Origin: Antedon mediterranea
Taxonomy: Eukaryota > Echinodermata > Crinoidea > Comatulida > Antedonidae
Direction: 5' to 3'
NCBI RefSeq assembly: GCF_964355755.1
Contig: NC_092672.1
Coordinates: 34,530,501 to 34,594,500 of the forward strand
DNA length: 64,000 bases
The translations under genes and the position numbers were made by a program. Below are positions 47,501 through 55,916 of the stretch, one piece after another. The notes under the pieces were generated by a model that was not told the origin of the DNA, did no database searches, and worked only from the letters and a program-made list of their open reading frames with translations. Each line of letters begins with the position of its first letter. The first letter of the stretch is position 1.

Positions 47501-49008
47501 ATGTTTAGAACACCACTATTCAGGGGAACTTATGTAGAGGACACCATTGATCAGGGAAAACCCTTATTCAGGAAAAACCCACATTCAGGGAAAACCCACA
47601 TTCAGGAAAAACCTATATTCAGGAAAAACCCATAATCAGGGAAAACCCATTCAATACTTGTATTGCACATTGTTTTACAGAAATGTTAATTGTTTAATAC
47701 AGTACTATTTTAACAAATAATTTACAATACAATATCTTACACTAGTTGAGATACCCCTATTCAGGGGAACCTCTATGTATGTGAACCCCTATTGCTACCC
47801 TTAATTTGAGCGCCATATAGATACTTACTCTCCATCTTTGAGGTCATCTACTTTGCATACTTTTACATGTGTCACAGACACTTGCTTCTTGTTGTCAACA
47901 CTGCTACCGTTAGATGCACTTCCTTTTTTGGAACTTTTAGCAGATACTGTATATAAAAAAAAAATTCACAAAAAAATGTTAATATTAAATTAAATATATA
48001 AATTAAGGCCGTAGTAACAACTTTAAAATATAGGCTATTTTACTAGCTGTTTGATGATATCCTCAAAATAATAATTAATAAAGCTCTTTCTACACTACCA
48101 AACTAGTGTGATATGTCCAAATATGGTACTGTAGTGATGTTTTTAAATATGGTAGTGATATGTACATTTTATGCAATATTATGTACAACGTATTCTTCAT
48201 GGATTCATATTGTTATTAAACAAACAATTTTAAATATCAACAGAATATACTTGCACTGTTCTAACAGCACACATATTTGTTTTTTAGTAATAACAACATT
48301 TATTCAACATCAACAGACATTGTTTATGGTCAAGACACACAGACGCCAAAGTGGCTTGTCTTTGTAGTCCCTAAGATATTTATTTATTTTTGATATGACA
48401 TATTCATACAGAAAGTTTATACAATATAAATAAACACATTCATTTTTCATTATTATAAAAATTGAAAGTAAAAACAAGAGAGGTACAAGATGACCAGTAC
48501 AGCTTGTTTTAACTTATGTTAACTAATTAGTTATAATATAAATATTATCAAAATTAGCTATAGTAGGCCTACTGCATATTGTACATACCATTTTTGCTGA
48601 CAGTGCCTTCATTAGATGCTGATTAAGAAAGATTAAAAAGAACACGGTATTTAAAAATTCATATAATAAGTATTAATATACTGTACTACATTAAGCTCTA
48701 TCTACACTATCCAATTAATTTGACAAAAAAAAAAGTGTGATGTGGTAGTGATATGCCCAAATATGATAGTGATATTACATCATGATGTCCATATATGGGC
48801 ACATCACATTTTTTTGTCACATAAAGTTTGATAGTGTAGACAGCTTAAGAATTCATGTTTATGTAAGACAACAAATAATCATCTGTGTGTCCATATTTCC
48901 TCTATAACTTCTACATCATTAAAAAAAAAATTATTCTACAAAATAAAATAATAGAATCATTATAAACTTACCCCCGTTCCCACCGTTCTTTGACGAAGAG
49001 CTTCCCAT
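35528..49008 (-). CDS. AIFM3: Apoptosis-inducing factor 3 (Rieske/FAD oxidoreductase)
   Basis: Fourteen coding exons join in phase to 569 residues: 48972-49008, 48589-48618, 47829-47946, 46958-47067, 44441-44595, 43995-44070, 43737-43849, 39372-39550, 38914-39044, 38387-38502, 37907-38119, 36528-36645, 35803-35977, 35528-35666. Residues ~62-140 form a Rieske [2Fe-2S] domain (CSHYGAPL, C89/H91; CPWHGACF, C108/H111). An FAD-binding GGGAAA (174-179), NAD-binding GASFIG (312-317), the late FAD motif IYAAGD (435-440) and a C-terminal domain (FGKSVRFAGY, DDVIIDGSLEELKFVAYYTK) follow. AIFM3-type proteins carry electrons from NAD(P)H through FAD and are linked to apoptosis. The N-terminus MGSSSSK fits N-myristoylation instead of a mitochondrial presequence. 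Exon 2 is a 30-nt microexon. Exon 7 has a weak donor (GTGCGA). Full length; comparable to human AIFM3. Confidence 0.96.
36147..36313. mobile_element. Family-D fold-back MITE in an AIFM3 intron
   Basis: The two halves are reverse complements: TGGTTTCCACTAGGACGCAA and AAGCGAATTGACCAATCA on the left mirror TGATTGGTCAATTCGCTTGC and GCATCCCAGTGGGAACCA on the right. It sits between exons 12 and 13. Confidence 0.75.
36679..36812. repeat. Fold-back MITE family A, copy 10, right end lost
   Basis: Left arm intact (AAGCTTTTTCTACACTATCA), interior present, and the match stops after ACATAAACTTTGA, so the terminal ~20 bp are missing. Confidence 0.75.
37209..37354. repeat. Left inverted terminal repeat of the Penelope-like element
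   Basis: 146 bp that reappear, by eye without a mismatch, as reverse complement at 37717-37862. Contains the hairpin GATCTCTATCAGAGATC and CGAACGTTTCG. Confidence 0.85.
37330..37761 (+). pseudogene. GIY-YIG endonuclease domain of a Penelope-like element (truncated)
   Basis: Open frame of 143 codons that starts inside the left repeat and ends inside the right one. Recognisable parts are GETGRALQTRINDHKKDV (the end of the GIY-YIG N-terminal block), SAITEHVIKHNHVPNWEATI, KRKDRQIRESLHIRRNKEK and MNRDTGAHELSHLYNDLI. The catalytic GIY and YIG motifs themselves and everything upstream are absent, so the fragment cannot encode an active enzyme. The matching part resembles the C-terminal tail of Penelope/Poseidon-type proteins from memory. 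Confidence 0.7.
37717..37862. repeat. Right inverted terminal repeat of the Penelope-like element
   Basis: Reverse complement of 37209-37354. In this orientation it reads CAGTTGAGAAGGATCTCTGA then TAGAGATCGAAACGTTCGAG, a layout like the hammerhead ribozyme of Penelope PLTRs but with a defective CUGANGA box. Confidence 0.85.
38681..38860 (-). repeat. tRNA-derived SINE (family 1), 3' truncated
   Basis: Minus-strand head has GTGGCTTGGTGGTTA (A box) and GGGTTCAAGTCCTG (B box). A CCCAGGACCCTTG segment is duplicated within it. The body includes AAGACTTGTAATAAGACTTT and CATCTTGTGTATATGTG. Same family as 47085-47394. In the AIFM3 intron after exon 9. Confidence 0.7.
39141..39240. repeat. Fold-back MITE family A, copy 11, truncated
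   Basis: Left arm CTCTCTCTACACTATCAAAA and ~75 bp of interior; the right half is absent. Confidence 0.7.
39626..39730. repeat. Fold-back MITE family A, copy 12, left arm lost
   Basis: Starts at GGACAAAAAAAATTGATGTG and retains the whole right arm ending GACAGAGCTT. It ends 68 bp before the LTR element. Confidence 0.75.
39799..40265 (-). repeat. 3' LTR of the AIFM3-intron retrotransposon
   Basis: 467 bp, TGTAAC...GTTACA, no difference seen by eye from the other LTR. Minus-strand AATAAA motifs occur inside it (plus TTTATT near 39911 and 39987), suitable as retroelement polyadenylation signals. GTAG lies just outside at 39795-39798. Confidence 0.9.
40387..41400 (-). pseudogene. pol: Truncated pol: protease and N-terminal reverse transcriptase
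   Basis: The frame is -1 relative to gag and open from about the gag stop to TAA at 40387. The aspartic protease core shows NALIDTGAQVSIV and, further on, SFIIGLDFLDKYSV. The reverse transcriptase begins with VKPIRQKAYRTSP, KKGVIEPSNSPWCSPVVMVK, YRFCVDYRKLN and ends at KYFTTLDF followed by VS and a stop. This is where the first catalytic region of Ty3/gypsy RT starts; the YxDD box, RNase H and integrase are all gone. No internal stop interrupts the retained part, so the loss looks like one clean deletion. Confidence 0.88.
41388..42566 (-). CDS. gag: Retrotransposon Gag polyprotein, intact
   Basis: 392 codons from ATG 42566 to TAG 41388. Residues ~55-225 contain the Ty3/gypsy-type capsid signature (VDLPPFFLGNGTEDFSVWCR, WDNLPHRIKTNFQLAQAELI, GESLQVYAADIARLVREVFP, IFRRFIAGLDTELRQKC). 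Gag forms the particle that packages element RNA. The C-terminal ~110 residues are rich in Arg, Ser, Pro, His and Tyr (RRSPSPYHHRRDYNRRSHDR-like repeats) and have no CCHC zinc knuckle, so RNA binding is probably by this basic tail. The stop is preceded by GGAAAAC, where a -1 shift would enter pol. Confidence 0.88.
   Translation of the reverse strand: MFLRSGNTAVNTPISTHSLIPGTDTSPITPSSPSITLPSPLHRSHASSQNSHTVPYKVDLPPFFLGNGTEDFSVWCRRLEVALDAANPATTPAEKARILPSRLSGAAFTFWDNLPHRIKTNFQLAQAELIKTFDQDSLKHLAFRSSLTSRPRRIGESLQVYAADIARLVREVFPTYGQVAQDGEIFRRFIAGLDTELRQKCHEHGVTNITQALRVAQNIEYSKEATQFYGPSSQSPAPVHMVQTDDLRQEVMALKDAVNKLLTIDIDRPSRSRFPEYANRPRWHDRRSPSPYHHRRDYNRRSHDRRSSPSPYRYDQRNTRSYSPGPPHYYNNRSQSPRYHNSNRSQSPHYRTPRRSGSPYPRHNRENSPHNRSGSNSPHTNRRVSFSNQPEN
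42567..43170 (-). other. 5' leader of the LTR retrotransposon
   Basis: Between the 5' LTR and gag. On the plus strand it is pyrimidine-rich (TTCTTCTTTT runs), i.e. the leader RNA is purine-rich. Starts (minus strand) ACTGGTTCCCACACC, the putative primer-binding site; I could not name the tRNA. Confidence 0.6.
43171..43637 (-). repeat. 5' LTR of the AIFM3-intron retrotransposon
   Basis: 467 bp, same length and, by reading, same sequence as 39799-40265. It ends 99 bp from the donor of AIFM3 exon 7. Confidence 0.9.
43901..43977. repeat. Fold-back MITE family A, copy 13, truncated
   Basis: Left arm ATCTCTGTCTACACTATCAA and a shortened interior; ends at CATATTTGGGCACA just 18 bp before AIFM3 exon 6. 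Confidence 0.75.
44596..46957 (-). other. AIFM3 intron between exons 4 and 5
   Basis: 2.4 kb. Two family-C pieces (44690-44830 and 45690-45962, the first starting TTAAAGATGTATTGTCCCT) bracket a GC-richer 0.85-kb stretch, 44840-45650. That stretch has many CG dinucleotides and no exon or frame I recognise. Confidence 0.5.
44690..45962. mobile_element. Possible long family-C element with inverted ends
   Basis: The left end TTAAAGATGTATTGTCCCTT and right end GGGGACATCTTTAA are opposed, with CACCAAAAATTAG near the left and a reverse GACAAAGTGAATAACTTTAA side near the right. If one unit, it is a 1.27-kb version whose interior (44840-45650) replaces the short interior of other copies. It could equally be two neighbouring insertions. 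Confidence 0.4.
47085..47394 (-). repeat. tRNA-derived SINE (family 1), near full length
   Basis: Minus strand: head with GTGGCTTGGTGGTTATGATG and GGGTTGAAGTCCTG, body with GACTTAATAATAAGTC and GCAGTATATGGAGAGCC, tail AATAAAATTTTTAAAAAATA. It lies 18 bp upstream of the acceptor side of AIFM3 exon 4, within the preceding intron. Confidence 0.75.
47408..47785. repeat. Minisatellite, TATTCAGGGAAAACCC unit
   Basis: About fifteen imperfect copies of (T)ATTCAGGGAAAACCCA, 16-20 bp, with variants GGAAAAACC and GGGGAACCTC. It fills most of the 0.76-kb AIFM3 intron between exons 3 and 4, only 45 bp from exon 3. Confidence 0.85.
48081..48162. repeat. Fold-back MITE family A, copy 14, left half only
   Basis: AAGCTCTTTCTACACTACCA plus two ATGGTA-type units; no right arm. 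Confidence 0.7.
48693..48846. repeat. Fold-back MITE family A, copy 15
   Basis: Full-length in the AIFM3 intron between exons 1 and 2; starts AAGCTCTATCTACACTATCC, ends GTGTAGACAGCTT (2-4 bp deletion in the end). Confidence 0.85.
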
Positions 49009-49483
49009 ATTAAACACAGTAATCCACACTACAAGCAAAGCAGTCTAACTGATTCTACTGAAGAATGATGGTCTTTACACAAACAGTAATACCTGGCAAT
49101 CAATTCCCCTCAAGCAAACTTAATCTATCGCACATTCACACGAATTGTATTGAAACCTGCAAGATATAATAACATCAATACTTAAGTACAGTTACTTAAC
49201 TAAACAAAATAGCATGCAGTAGGGAGCATTGAGCAACAACATTCAACTAATGAACTCAAATGAATAGGCCAATTAAAAAAACAAAACACGTACTGATTAC
49301 CATGGTAACACTATCATCCACTCTTCTTATCCAATATGTTGGGAAAGTGCAGTTAGAATTAAAAAAAGGTCATGAATAAATAAATTTAAATTTTACTAAA
49401 ATACCTAATCATTAAAATAATTAATTTTGATGTTGAAAATGTTTGTAGTTGGTCGCTTTTTTGTAGATACTTTAATTGTAGAA

Positions 49484-49589
49484 CGTGATGTGCCCAACTA
49501 TTAAATATGGTAGTGATATGACATTATTATGTCCATATATGGGCACATCACATTTTTTATGTCACAAAGTTTGATAGTGTAGACAGAAC
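49484..49589. repeat. Fold-back MITE family A, copy 16, left arm lost
   Basis: Begins GTGATGTGCCCAACTATTAA and keeps the right arm to TAGTGTAGACAGAAC. Confidence 0.75.
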
Positions 49590-50169
49590 AACAAAAGTGT
49601 CCCCTTGTAATTATTATTTTGTTAATTACTAGGGGCCAGAGGCCTAAAGTAAATAAAGTCAGGCGAAATAGTATATTTATTTGTACACTGTAATTTGATT
49701 TGAAAAAGAAATGACTAGATTAATATTCGGCTAGCTGTGGTGGTAAATTTGTAGGGTTTTTGAGGTATGTGAAAACAGAAAGTCATGGATGGGTTAGGTA
49801 TTCAAACAACCAAAAACTTATCATATGAACTGATTTTATTTATCTAAATGACAATGCTTCTTTCAGTGAAACCCAGGCAAAATAACAAGAATTGGAAAAT
49901 ATTTTCTATCAAAATGCAATTTGATATTCTACTGTATTATAGCTGTAGTAAATAAAAAATGTTTAAGTTGTGTAGAAACTTGTGAAAAGTTTTTACAATA
50001 TTTTGGCATCATAATAGTAAGCTTGGAAATATGCACAAAGCACAATAGATTATGCTTATTGAAGGTGAACTTGCTCCAATTAATCACAATAAAACTTGAG
50101 TTTAAACCATGGGATAATCTATTGACCTTGAAGATGATTCAGCAATTCACATTTTTGATACATATTTTT

Positions 50170-50350
50170 TGTTATATTAAAGATATGTTGTCCCTCTAAA
50201 AAAATAATTTGTTATTAACATCATTTTAATGTCACATAGGCCTAACAGTTATTCTATTAGTATTATTCACTTTGACCAAAAACTGGATCGAAAAAAAAAA
50301 TTATTTTCAAAAAAATGTAATTTAAAGCAAAAAACACCTAAATTGTTTGT
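50170..50350. repeat. Family-C fragment
   Basis: TTAAAGATATGTTGTCCCTC, TATTCACTTTGACCAAAAAC and ATGTAATTTAAAGCAAAAAA in family order; the far end is missing. Confidence 0.55.
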
Positions 50351-50827
50351 TAGACAATGGTTTTTCCTTGGTGGTGCACCATGCCTGCATATTATGGATT
50401 GATTGTTTGTAACATACAATATAATAATATATACAATTTACACAATAAACAAAATATATTTTGATAACCCTTTAATTAAGTTGGAACGCAGTCACTATGC
50501 ACTGTGATCAAACTTGTTTTCCTTAACAAAAAAACATATCAGGGCACTAACTTGCCTGGTGCAATTTTTACCTCCATCCAAGCCTGGTCCATTCAGCCAA
50601 GCGACATGCCCCTCCCACATGTACCACCAGCCTGATTCAGTGATTTCTCATATTATGTGAAATTGGCACTAATGTGCCTACCCGCCGGCTGCATGACTAC
50701 CACCAGCCTAGTAACTATGCCACTCTAGGTTACCTACTACCTCTAGCTAGTCCCTACTTCAAGTATTTGTTCTATGTTATGTACACATTATTGAATTTAA
50801 ACAAATCAAAAAAGTTAAATCACTTAC

Positions 50828-50960
50828 TAATTGAATCAATAGCTTCTCTACGGCTGTGATCCCAGCTCGTATTATTGTTGACTCGTCGTCGTTTGTTTGC
50901 TTTATGATTTATTGAGTTCCGCCGGCGGTTGTCTGATCTCTAGGCCGGCCGCTCTTTGGT
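50828..50960 (-). promoter_or_regulatory. AIFM3: Probable AIFM3 leader exon and promoter
   Basis: On the minus strand GATTCAATTA/GTAAGTG is a good donor preceded by a CpG-richer block (CCGGCCGG, CCGCCGGCGG near 50925-50950) in an AT-rich background. It pairs with the acceptor before the AIFM3 start exon. I infer a non-coding first exon with the transcription start near 50.9 kb. Confidence 0.45.
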
Positions 50961-51553
50961 AGTGTGCAGTCAAGCGTGAACATGTCAACAATACCACGAG
51001 GATCGAATGGCCTTTTCTCCAAATAATGACATCATAGTCCAAGAAGTTTATCTAACGCTGACCAGTGTCCACTTGACACTTTAATTACAAAACTTTACAA
51101 AGACAATACTTGATTTCAATGCAGAAATGCTGTGTGTTTATTTATTCTATAATACATCAAATATGTATCTAAAGAAACAGTTATATAAAACCTCTATACA
51201 CATTTTCAAAATAAAATTTACAACAAAAAAAAGGAACGATAGTTGGATTCCATCATAGAACCAAGTTCAAGATTGTTTATGACCGAGTATAATCCCATGT
51301 TTGAGTATAATAATCCCACCCTAACCTACGAATTTACAGTAGGAGAAATTCAGACACAAGTCTTTGGTTAATTCCATTATTAATGAATACAATATGAATA
51401 TTATGATCCAATTCTGTAATTTCTTCCAAAAAAATTCATACCCAGACCTAGGGACTATAATCGGTCATGTGCAGTACTATTTTATACAAAATGTAACAAC
51501 ATACAATAGCTCCTCTCGTATATAGCTAAGCAAACAACTTTGATATTCATTTT

Positions 51554-51681
51554 AAGCACTGTCACTCTACACTATAAAACTAGTTTTTACAAAAAAGTGT
51601 GATGTGCCCATATATGGTAGTGATATGACATCATCGTGTCCATATATGGGAACATCACATTTTATAGTGTAGACAGAGCTT
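51554..51681. repeat. Fold-back MITE family A, copy 17
   Basis: Left end AAGCACTGTCACTCTACACT carries an insertion; the right arm has lost the GTCACATAAAGTT part. Confidence 0.75.
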
Positions 51682-52488
51682 CAAAAGCTTTAAAAATTAC
51701 AAAATTGTTACAAGAAATCTGACAAAGCATAATATACACATTACAATTATGTTAATTCAAATGCATAACAGATTCAAATTTTTGCCAAAATTAATTTTAC
51801 ATTAAACCATAGACAAATGAAACATAGTTCTTCATTTCGAAATAAATTTCAAATATTTCAAAATAAAGAATTTATATCAACAGTATTATAATTAATTTTT
51901 TATTATACTGTAATAATTTTTATAAATCATATGGTTTCATAGCAATTGTTTTTATATATACACATCCTAAAACTAAAACAAATTCATTAATAGAGTGCCA
52001 CAATTTAATAGGCCTGTCATTAATTTACGTATAATAAAACATTATGAAAAAACATGTTTTATATAGACACAATTCAAAATTTACCACATTTACAATCTCA
52101 TGATTAATTATAAAAAGCATTCAAATATTTTCCACTTTATGTTGGCTTTCACATAATCCATCCAGTAAATTACCAAGTTGACAATAAAACATAAAATAAA
52201 TAATATAAACAATTGATTATTAAACTGAATGAGTAGGGGAGTGCCCTGCTAAATATGGATTGGTTATAGTATTAAAACATATATTGCCCCTCATTTTGTA
52301 CATTGGAAAGTGTCCTCTTAATAGGGATGTCTCAAAAACTTTCACGAAAAAGAATTCCAATTTGTAATATAGAAACATCATTCATTTTGTGAAAGACAGT
52401 AAAATTTCATAAATAAACTAGCTGGCTGGTTATCTCTACATATGTTATTACTGTGTAGTGAAGGAATAAGAAACTCTCTGCCAGACTA

Positions 52489-52629
52489 AAGCTCTGTCTA
52501 CACTATGAAACTTTATGTGACAAAAACATGTGATGTGCCCATAAATGGACATGGTGATGTCAAATCACTACCATATTTAGGTACATCACACTTTTTTTTC
52601 AAACTAGTTTGATAGTGTAGACAGGGCTT
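52489..52629. repeat. Fold-back MITE family A, copy 18 (inverse orientation)
   Basis: Full-length; AAGCTCTGTCTACACTATGA to TAGTGTAGACAGGGCTT, with TA on both outer sides (CTAAAGC / GCTTAAG). Confidence 0.85.
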
Positions 52630-52761
52630 AAGATCAAGTCATCACAAATGATCATAATACTGTACATTCTATCGTAACAAAAATGTACTAAGAGAGAAAG
52701 CAATCCATCCAGTACTTTTGTGTTTGCTGCCCTCTGGTGTTAACTTTAAATGTGGCATCAG

Positions 52762-55380
52762 CTATTTGTAGATTCCAAGAGATTTGGCAAATGAGGCTCC
52801 ATCACCTTTAGTTGCTTGCTAAAAAAAAAATATAAAAAGGCAAATTATAAATATAAAATTAAACAATCAATTAAACACAATTAAAGCAACAAATTGTTGA
52901 TTGATTTTGCTATCATGCTAAACTACTAAATGCAAACAGGTTCAAAATGACACTAAAATGTGTTAAAAACCACAAAATTCACCATTAAATTGAACTACCT
53001 GTGCCAACTACAAATGACTACTATTTAAGCACCTTAGTATATTCTTACTACTGTACCTTATTGATTTCTTTATGCCTACTTCTGCTCACAATTTCTTCAA
53101 TTATTTCACCATCTCCTCTCACTAATCTATAAAAAAAGCAATTACATTATCCATTACTACATGTTCACACACCCGTCACCATGGGAAGAACTTGGGTAGT
53201 GCACTCCCCCCTTTTGACAGCTAAAACAACATTATGAACCTTTTTTATATCTAGTTTTGACAGACTACTATCATGCTAGCACTCAAAAATTAATGGATAC
53301 GGCCATGTTGGCCCCAGCTGTGTCCACACTATCAAACAAAAAAATGTGATGTGCCTATATATGGACATGATGTCATATAGTATCACCACCAGTTTTCTTG
53401 TCAAACTAGTTTGATAGTGTAGACAGAGCTTAACAGACACCGTTCTGTACTCCCTATTCAAAGCTTCCTGGATCTATCCATGAAAGCATGGCTGTAACTA
53501 CAATATTATTTACCTATTTCTTTCAGTGTCTGGGTCATACACTCTACGAACTGTATTCTGTTTCTTTTCATATTCTTCCTTTGTCATCGGACCTTTACTT
53601 TTAGGTGCTTCTTCTTCAACTTTATTGCCTAAAAACAAATTTGAAATAGTTAAAATAAATATAATAGGATGGGTACCGCTTGATGGAATTCTTGAATGAA
53701 ACACTTTAAATACAAAGGGATTAAAATGTTTACTTTAGGCTACATTCAATTAAAACAACATTTATTTACTTTCAAAAGACACACACATACAGACATCAGC
53801 TACTAAGTTTACATGAAACACTGTACTTAATTAAAACATAATAATAATAATTAATACTAACCCTCCACCTCAGTACTGTTAATTGGTTTTTTTAACGAAT
53901 TGTCTGATTTTGATTTTTCAGATTTTTTCTCTTTCTTATCTTTCTTCTTTTTCTTATCTTTAGATTTCTTTTTCTTTTTTTCCTTTTTTTTCTTCTTTGA
54001 TTTGTTCAAGTCTGGTGATGAACTAGAAGATCGTTTTGATTTCTTGTTTTTATCAGAATTTGATTTTGCAGAATCTTTCGGTGATTTTAACGTTTCCTTT
54101 TTCTTAGAATCACTTGGATCTGAATCGGAGTGTTTTCGTTTCTTTGATTTGTCTTTCTCTCCATCTTTTTTATCAGAGGAGTGGCTTCTTTTACTTTTAT
54201 TATCTTTCTCCTTATCGCTCTTACATTCTGACGATCGACTCCTTGATATACTTCTATGCTCTCTCTTTTTATTTAAATCAGAATTCAAATCATTATGTTT
54301 AGGTTTTGAAGAAGAATGTTTTGGAGAATTTTTTCTTTTTAAATTTGGAGACTTTGCTCTAATTTCATCAATTTTTTTTCTAATATCAGATATACTTAAT
54401 TTTGAACTTTTATCAACTTTGTTAGTTTCTGTGAATCGCTCAGATTTATTTTTCGAATCGTCCTCGTTTACTTTTGTTGAATACGCTTTTGGAATTTTTG
54501 AATCAGGTTCTGAAGATGACTTGCTTCTTTTTCTCTTGTTCTTTCTTTCATGTTTTTCTTTATCTTCCCTTTTATTGTCCTCTTTATCTTCTCTTTTATC
54601 ATCCTTTTTATTTTCCTTCTTATTGTCTCTTTTATCATCCTTTTTATTTTCCTTTTTATCTTCCCTTTTATCGTCCTTTTTATTTTCCTTTTTATCTTCT
54701 TTTTTATCGTTTTTTTTAATTTCTTTTTTGTCTTCCTTTTTATTTTCCTTCTTGCTTTCCTTTTTATTGTCCTTTTTATTTTCACTTAGTTTCTTATCAT
54801 CAGTAGCAGGATCTGCGTAAGCTTTTGGTAGTACCGATTTCCCAGTGGCTAGTTTCACAAGAGTATTTCGAGATTCTCGAGTCCCACTAGAAGAATTACT
54901 ATCCGACGAACTATGTCTTCGTTTATTTGAATTAGACTTTTCCTTTTTGTCAATTTTTGAATCAATTTTTTCAACAGCGGATGCATATGACTTTGGAAGA
55001 ATCCTGGCAAGAATGTTCTTAATATCTTCATCTTTGCTTTGAGATTGTTTGTCCCTTAGTGATTTTGTTCGGTCAGTATGTCTGTCATCATCTGATGACT
55101 GTGACTTTTTGTTTCTGGCACTCCAAGGTCCAGGATTAGTATTGCTTTCTCTAGATTTTGAAGAACGGGTTTTCAAGTCTGTGCTTCTTGACCGAGAAGA
55201 TAATTTCTTTTCTTTAGATCGTGACCTGCGACCTTCATTTCTTGAAGTGTTATCTCTTTCTTTATATCTATGACTGGAATTCTGTTTTTTAACATTTTCT
55301 TTCAGCTCAGAACGAGATGTTGATCGGGAATGCTTGCGTGATGCTGACCTGCTTCTACTTCGTGATCTTGAACGAGCCAT
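52762..55380 (-). CDS. ARL6IP4: ARL6IP4-type arginine/serine-rich nuclear protein (SR-25 family)
   Basis: Four exons, 53862-55380, 53514-53628, 53057-53126 and 52762-52818, join in phase to 586 residues. The start MARSRSRSRSRSASRKHSRS opens an RS domain. A very long Lys/Asp/Glu/Asn/Ser-rich middle follows, with KKENKKDDKREDKK-type repeats at ~200-275. The conserved C-terminus is GPMTKEEYEKKQNTVRRVYD, LVRGDGEIIEEIVSRSRHKE and INKQATKGDGASFAKSLGIY, which I recognise as the ARL6IP4 (SRp25) signature. Known relatives are nuclear-speckle proteins that influence splicing. This one is larger than the human protein because of the charged middle, all in one 1.5-kb exon. It shares a 536-bp upstream interval with divergent POP5. 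Identity rests on the last ~70 residues. Confidence 0.88.
53316..53431. repeat. Fold-back MITE family A, copy 19, in an ARL6IP4 intron
   Basis: Short copy (116 bp) with a deleted centre; sits 83 bp from exon 2 of ARL6IP4. Confidence 0.8.
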
Positions 55381-55916
55381 CTATATTTACAATTGGCTAT
55401 AAAAATAATATTATTATTAATAAAATTAACGTTTTCAATAGGTAGATGTCTGTGTACTTTATGGCCGGTTATTATATTCATTTTTCAAGCGTATCCCCAA
55501 GTTGGCTAAGCTAGGCTCGTATCCACCAAGAAGGCACCCACTCTCCCCTCTCCTTTACTGCTGGCAGTCCAGTGGACAGCCGGCGATAGGAGTGAACATC
55601 GTTTGGTTACTCAATCAACATATTCAACGTGTTACTGTAGAAAAATGGATATTTTTAACATCTAAAATCTTAAATGCGTTACCTTGTATATCTATAACTT
55701 AATTAGTATTATTTTACGATGTTTTATAGAAGATTTCATTCCTCAAAATGTGCTAGCTAGGCCTACAAAAATTGAGCATCGCCAATCGCCAACTCGTTCT
55801 GGCTGTAGAGGGCGCACATTATAAACACATGGGGTTTTTTTTGGTGAACTTGTTGTTATGTTGTGCACACTTTGGATCATCTCGAGGATAAGTTTAGAAA
55901 GTTTATTTTGGTTATA
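55381..55916. promoter_or_regulatory. Shared upstream region of ARL6IP4 (-) and POP5 (+)
   Basis: The two start codons face away from each other with 536 bp between. No canonical TATA pairing is evident; the stretch is mixed in composition and contains GGCTAAGCTAGGC and GTGGACAGCCGGCG. A bidirectional promoter is the simplest reading. The 65-codon frame in it has no homology I recognise. Confidence 0.6.

Larger units (their letters stand above)
49157..50827 (-). other. AIFM3 5' intron
   Basis: Runs from the leader-exon donor to the acceptor TCTTGCAG at 49157-49164. It contains a truncated family-A MITE (49484-49589) and a family-C fragment (50170-50350). Confidence 0.5.
50961..52761 (-). other. 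Possible long ARL6IP4 3' UTR and short intergenic gap
   Basis: No coding signal. Minus-strand AATAAA motifs (TTTATT at 51138-51146) would end an ARL6IP4 transcript about 1.6 kb past its stop and ~180 bp from the AIFM3 leader exon. Two family-A MITEs lie inside. Confidence 0.4.

Noticed and set aside
54468-54785. Lys/Ile/Arg-rich 105-codon minus ORF
   Set aside because: Alternate frame of the ARL6IP4 charged repeat, with no conserved pattern of its own.
53900-54820. 306-codon plus-strand ORF rich in Phe, Leu and Ser
   Set aside because: It is the antisense of the Lys/Asp/Glu/Ser-rich ARL6IP4 exon; the bias of the true frame removes stops from the opposite strand.
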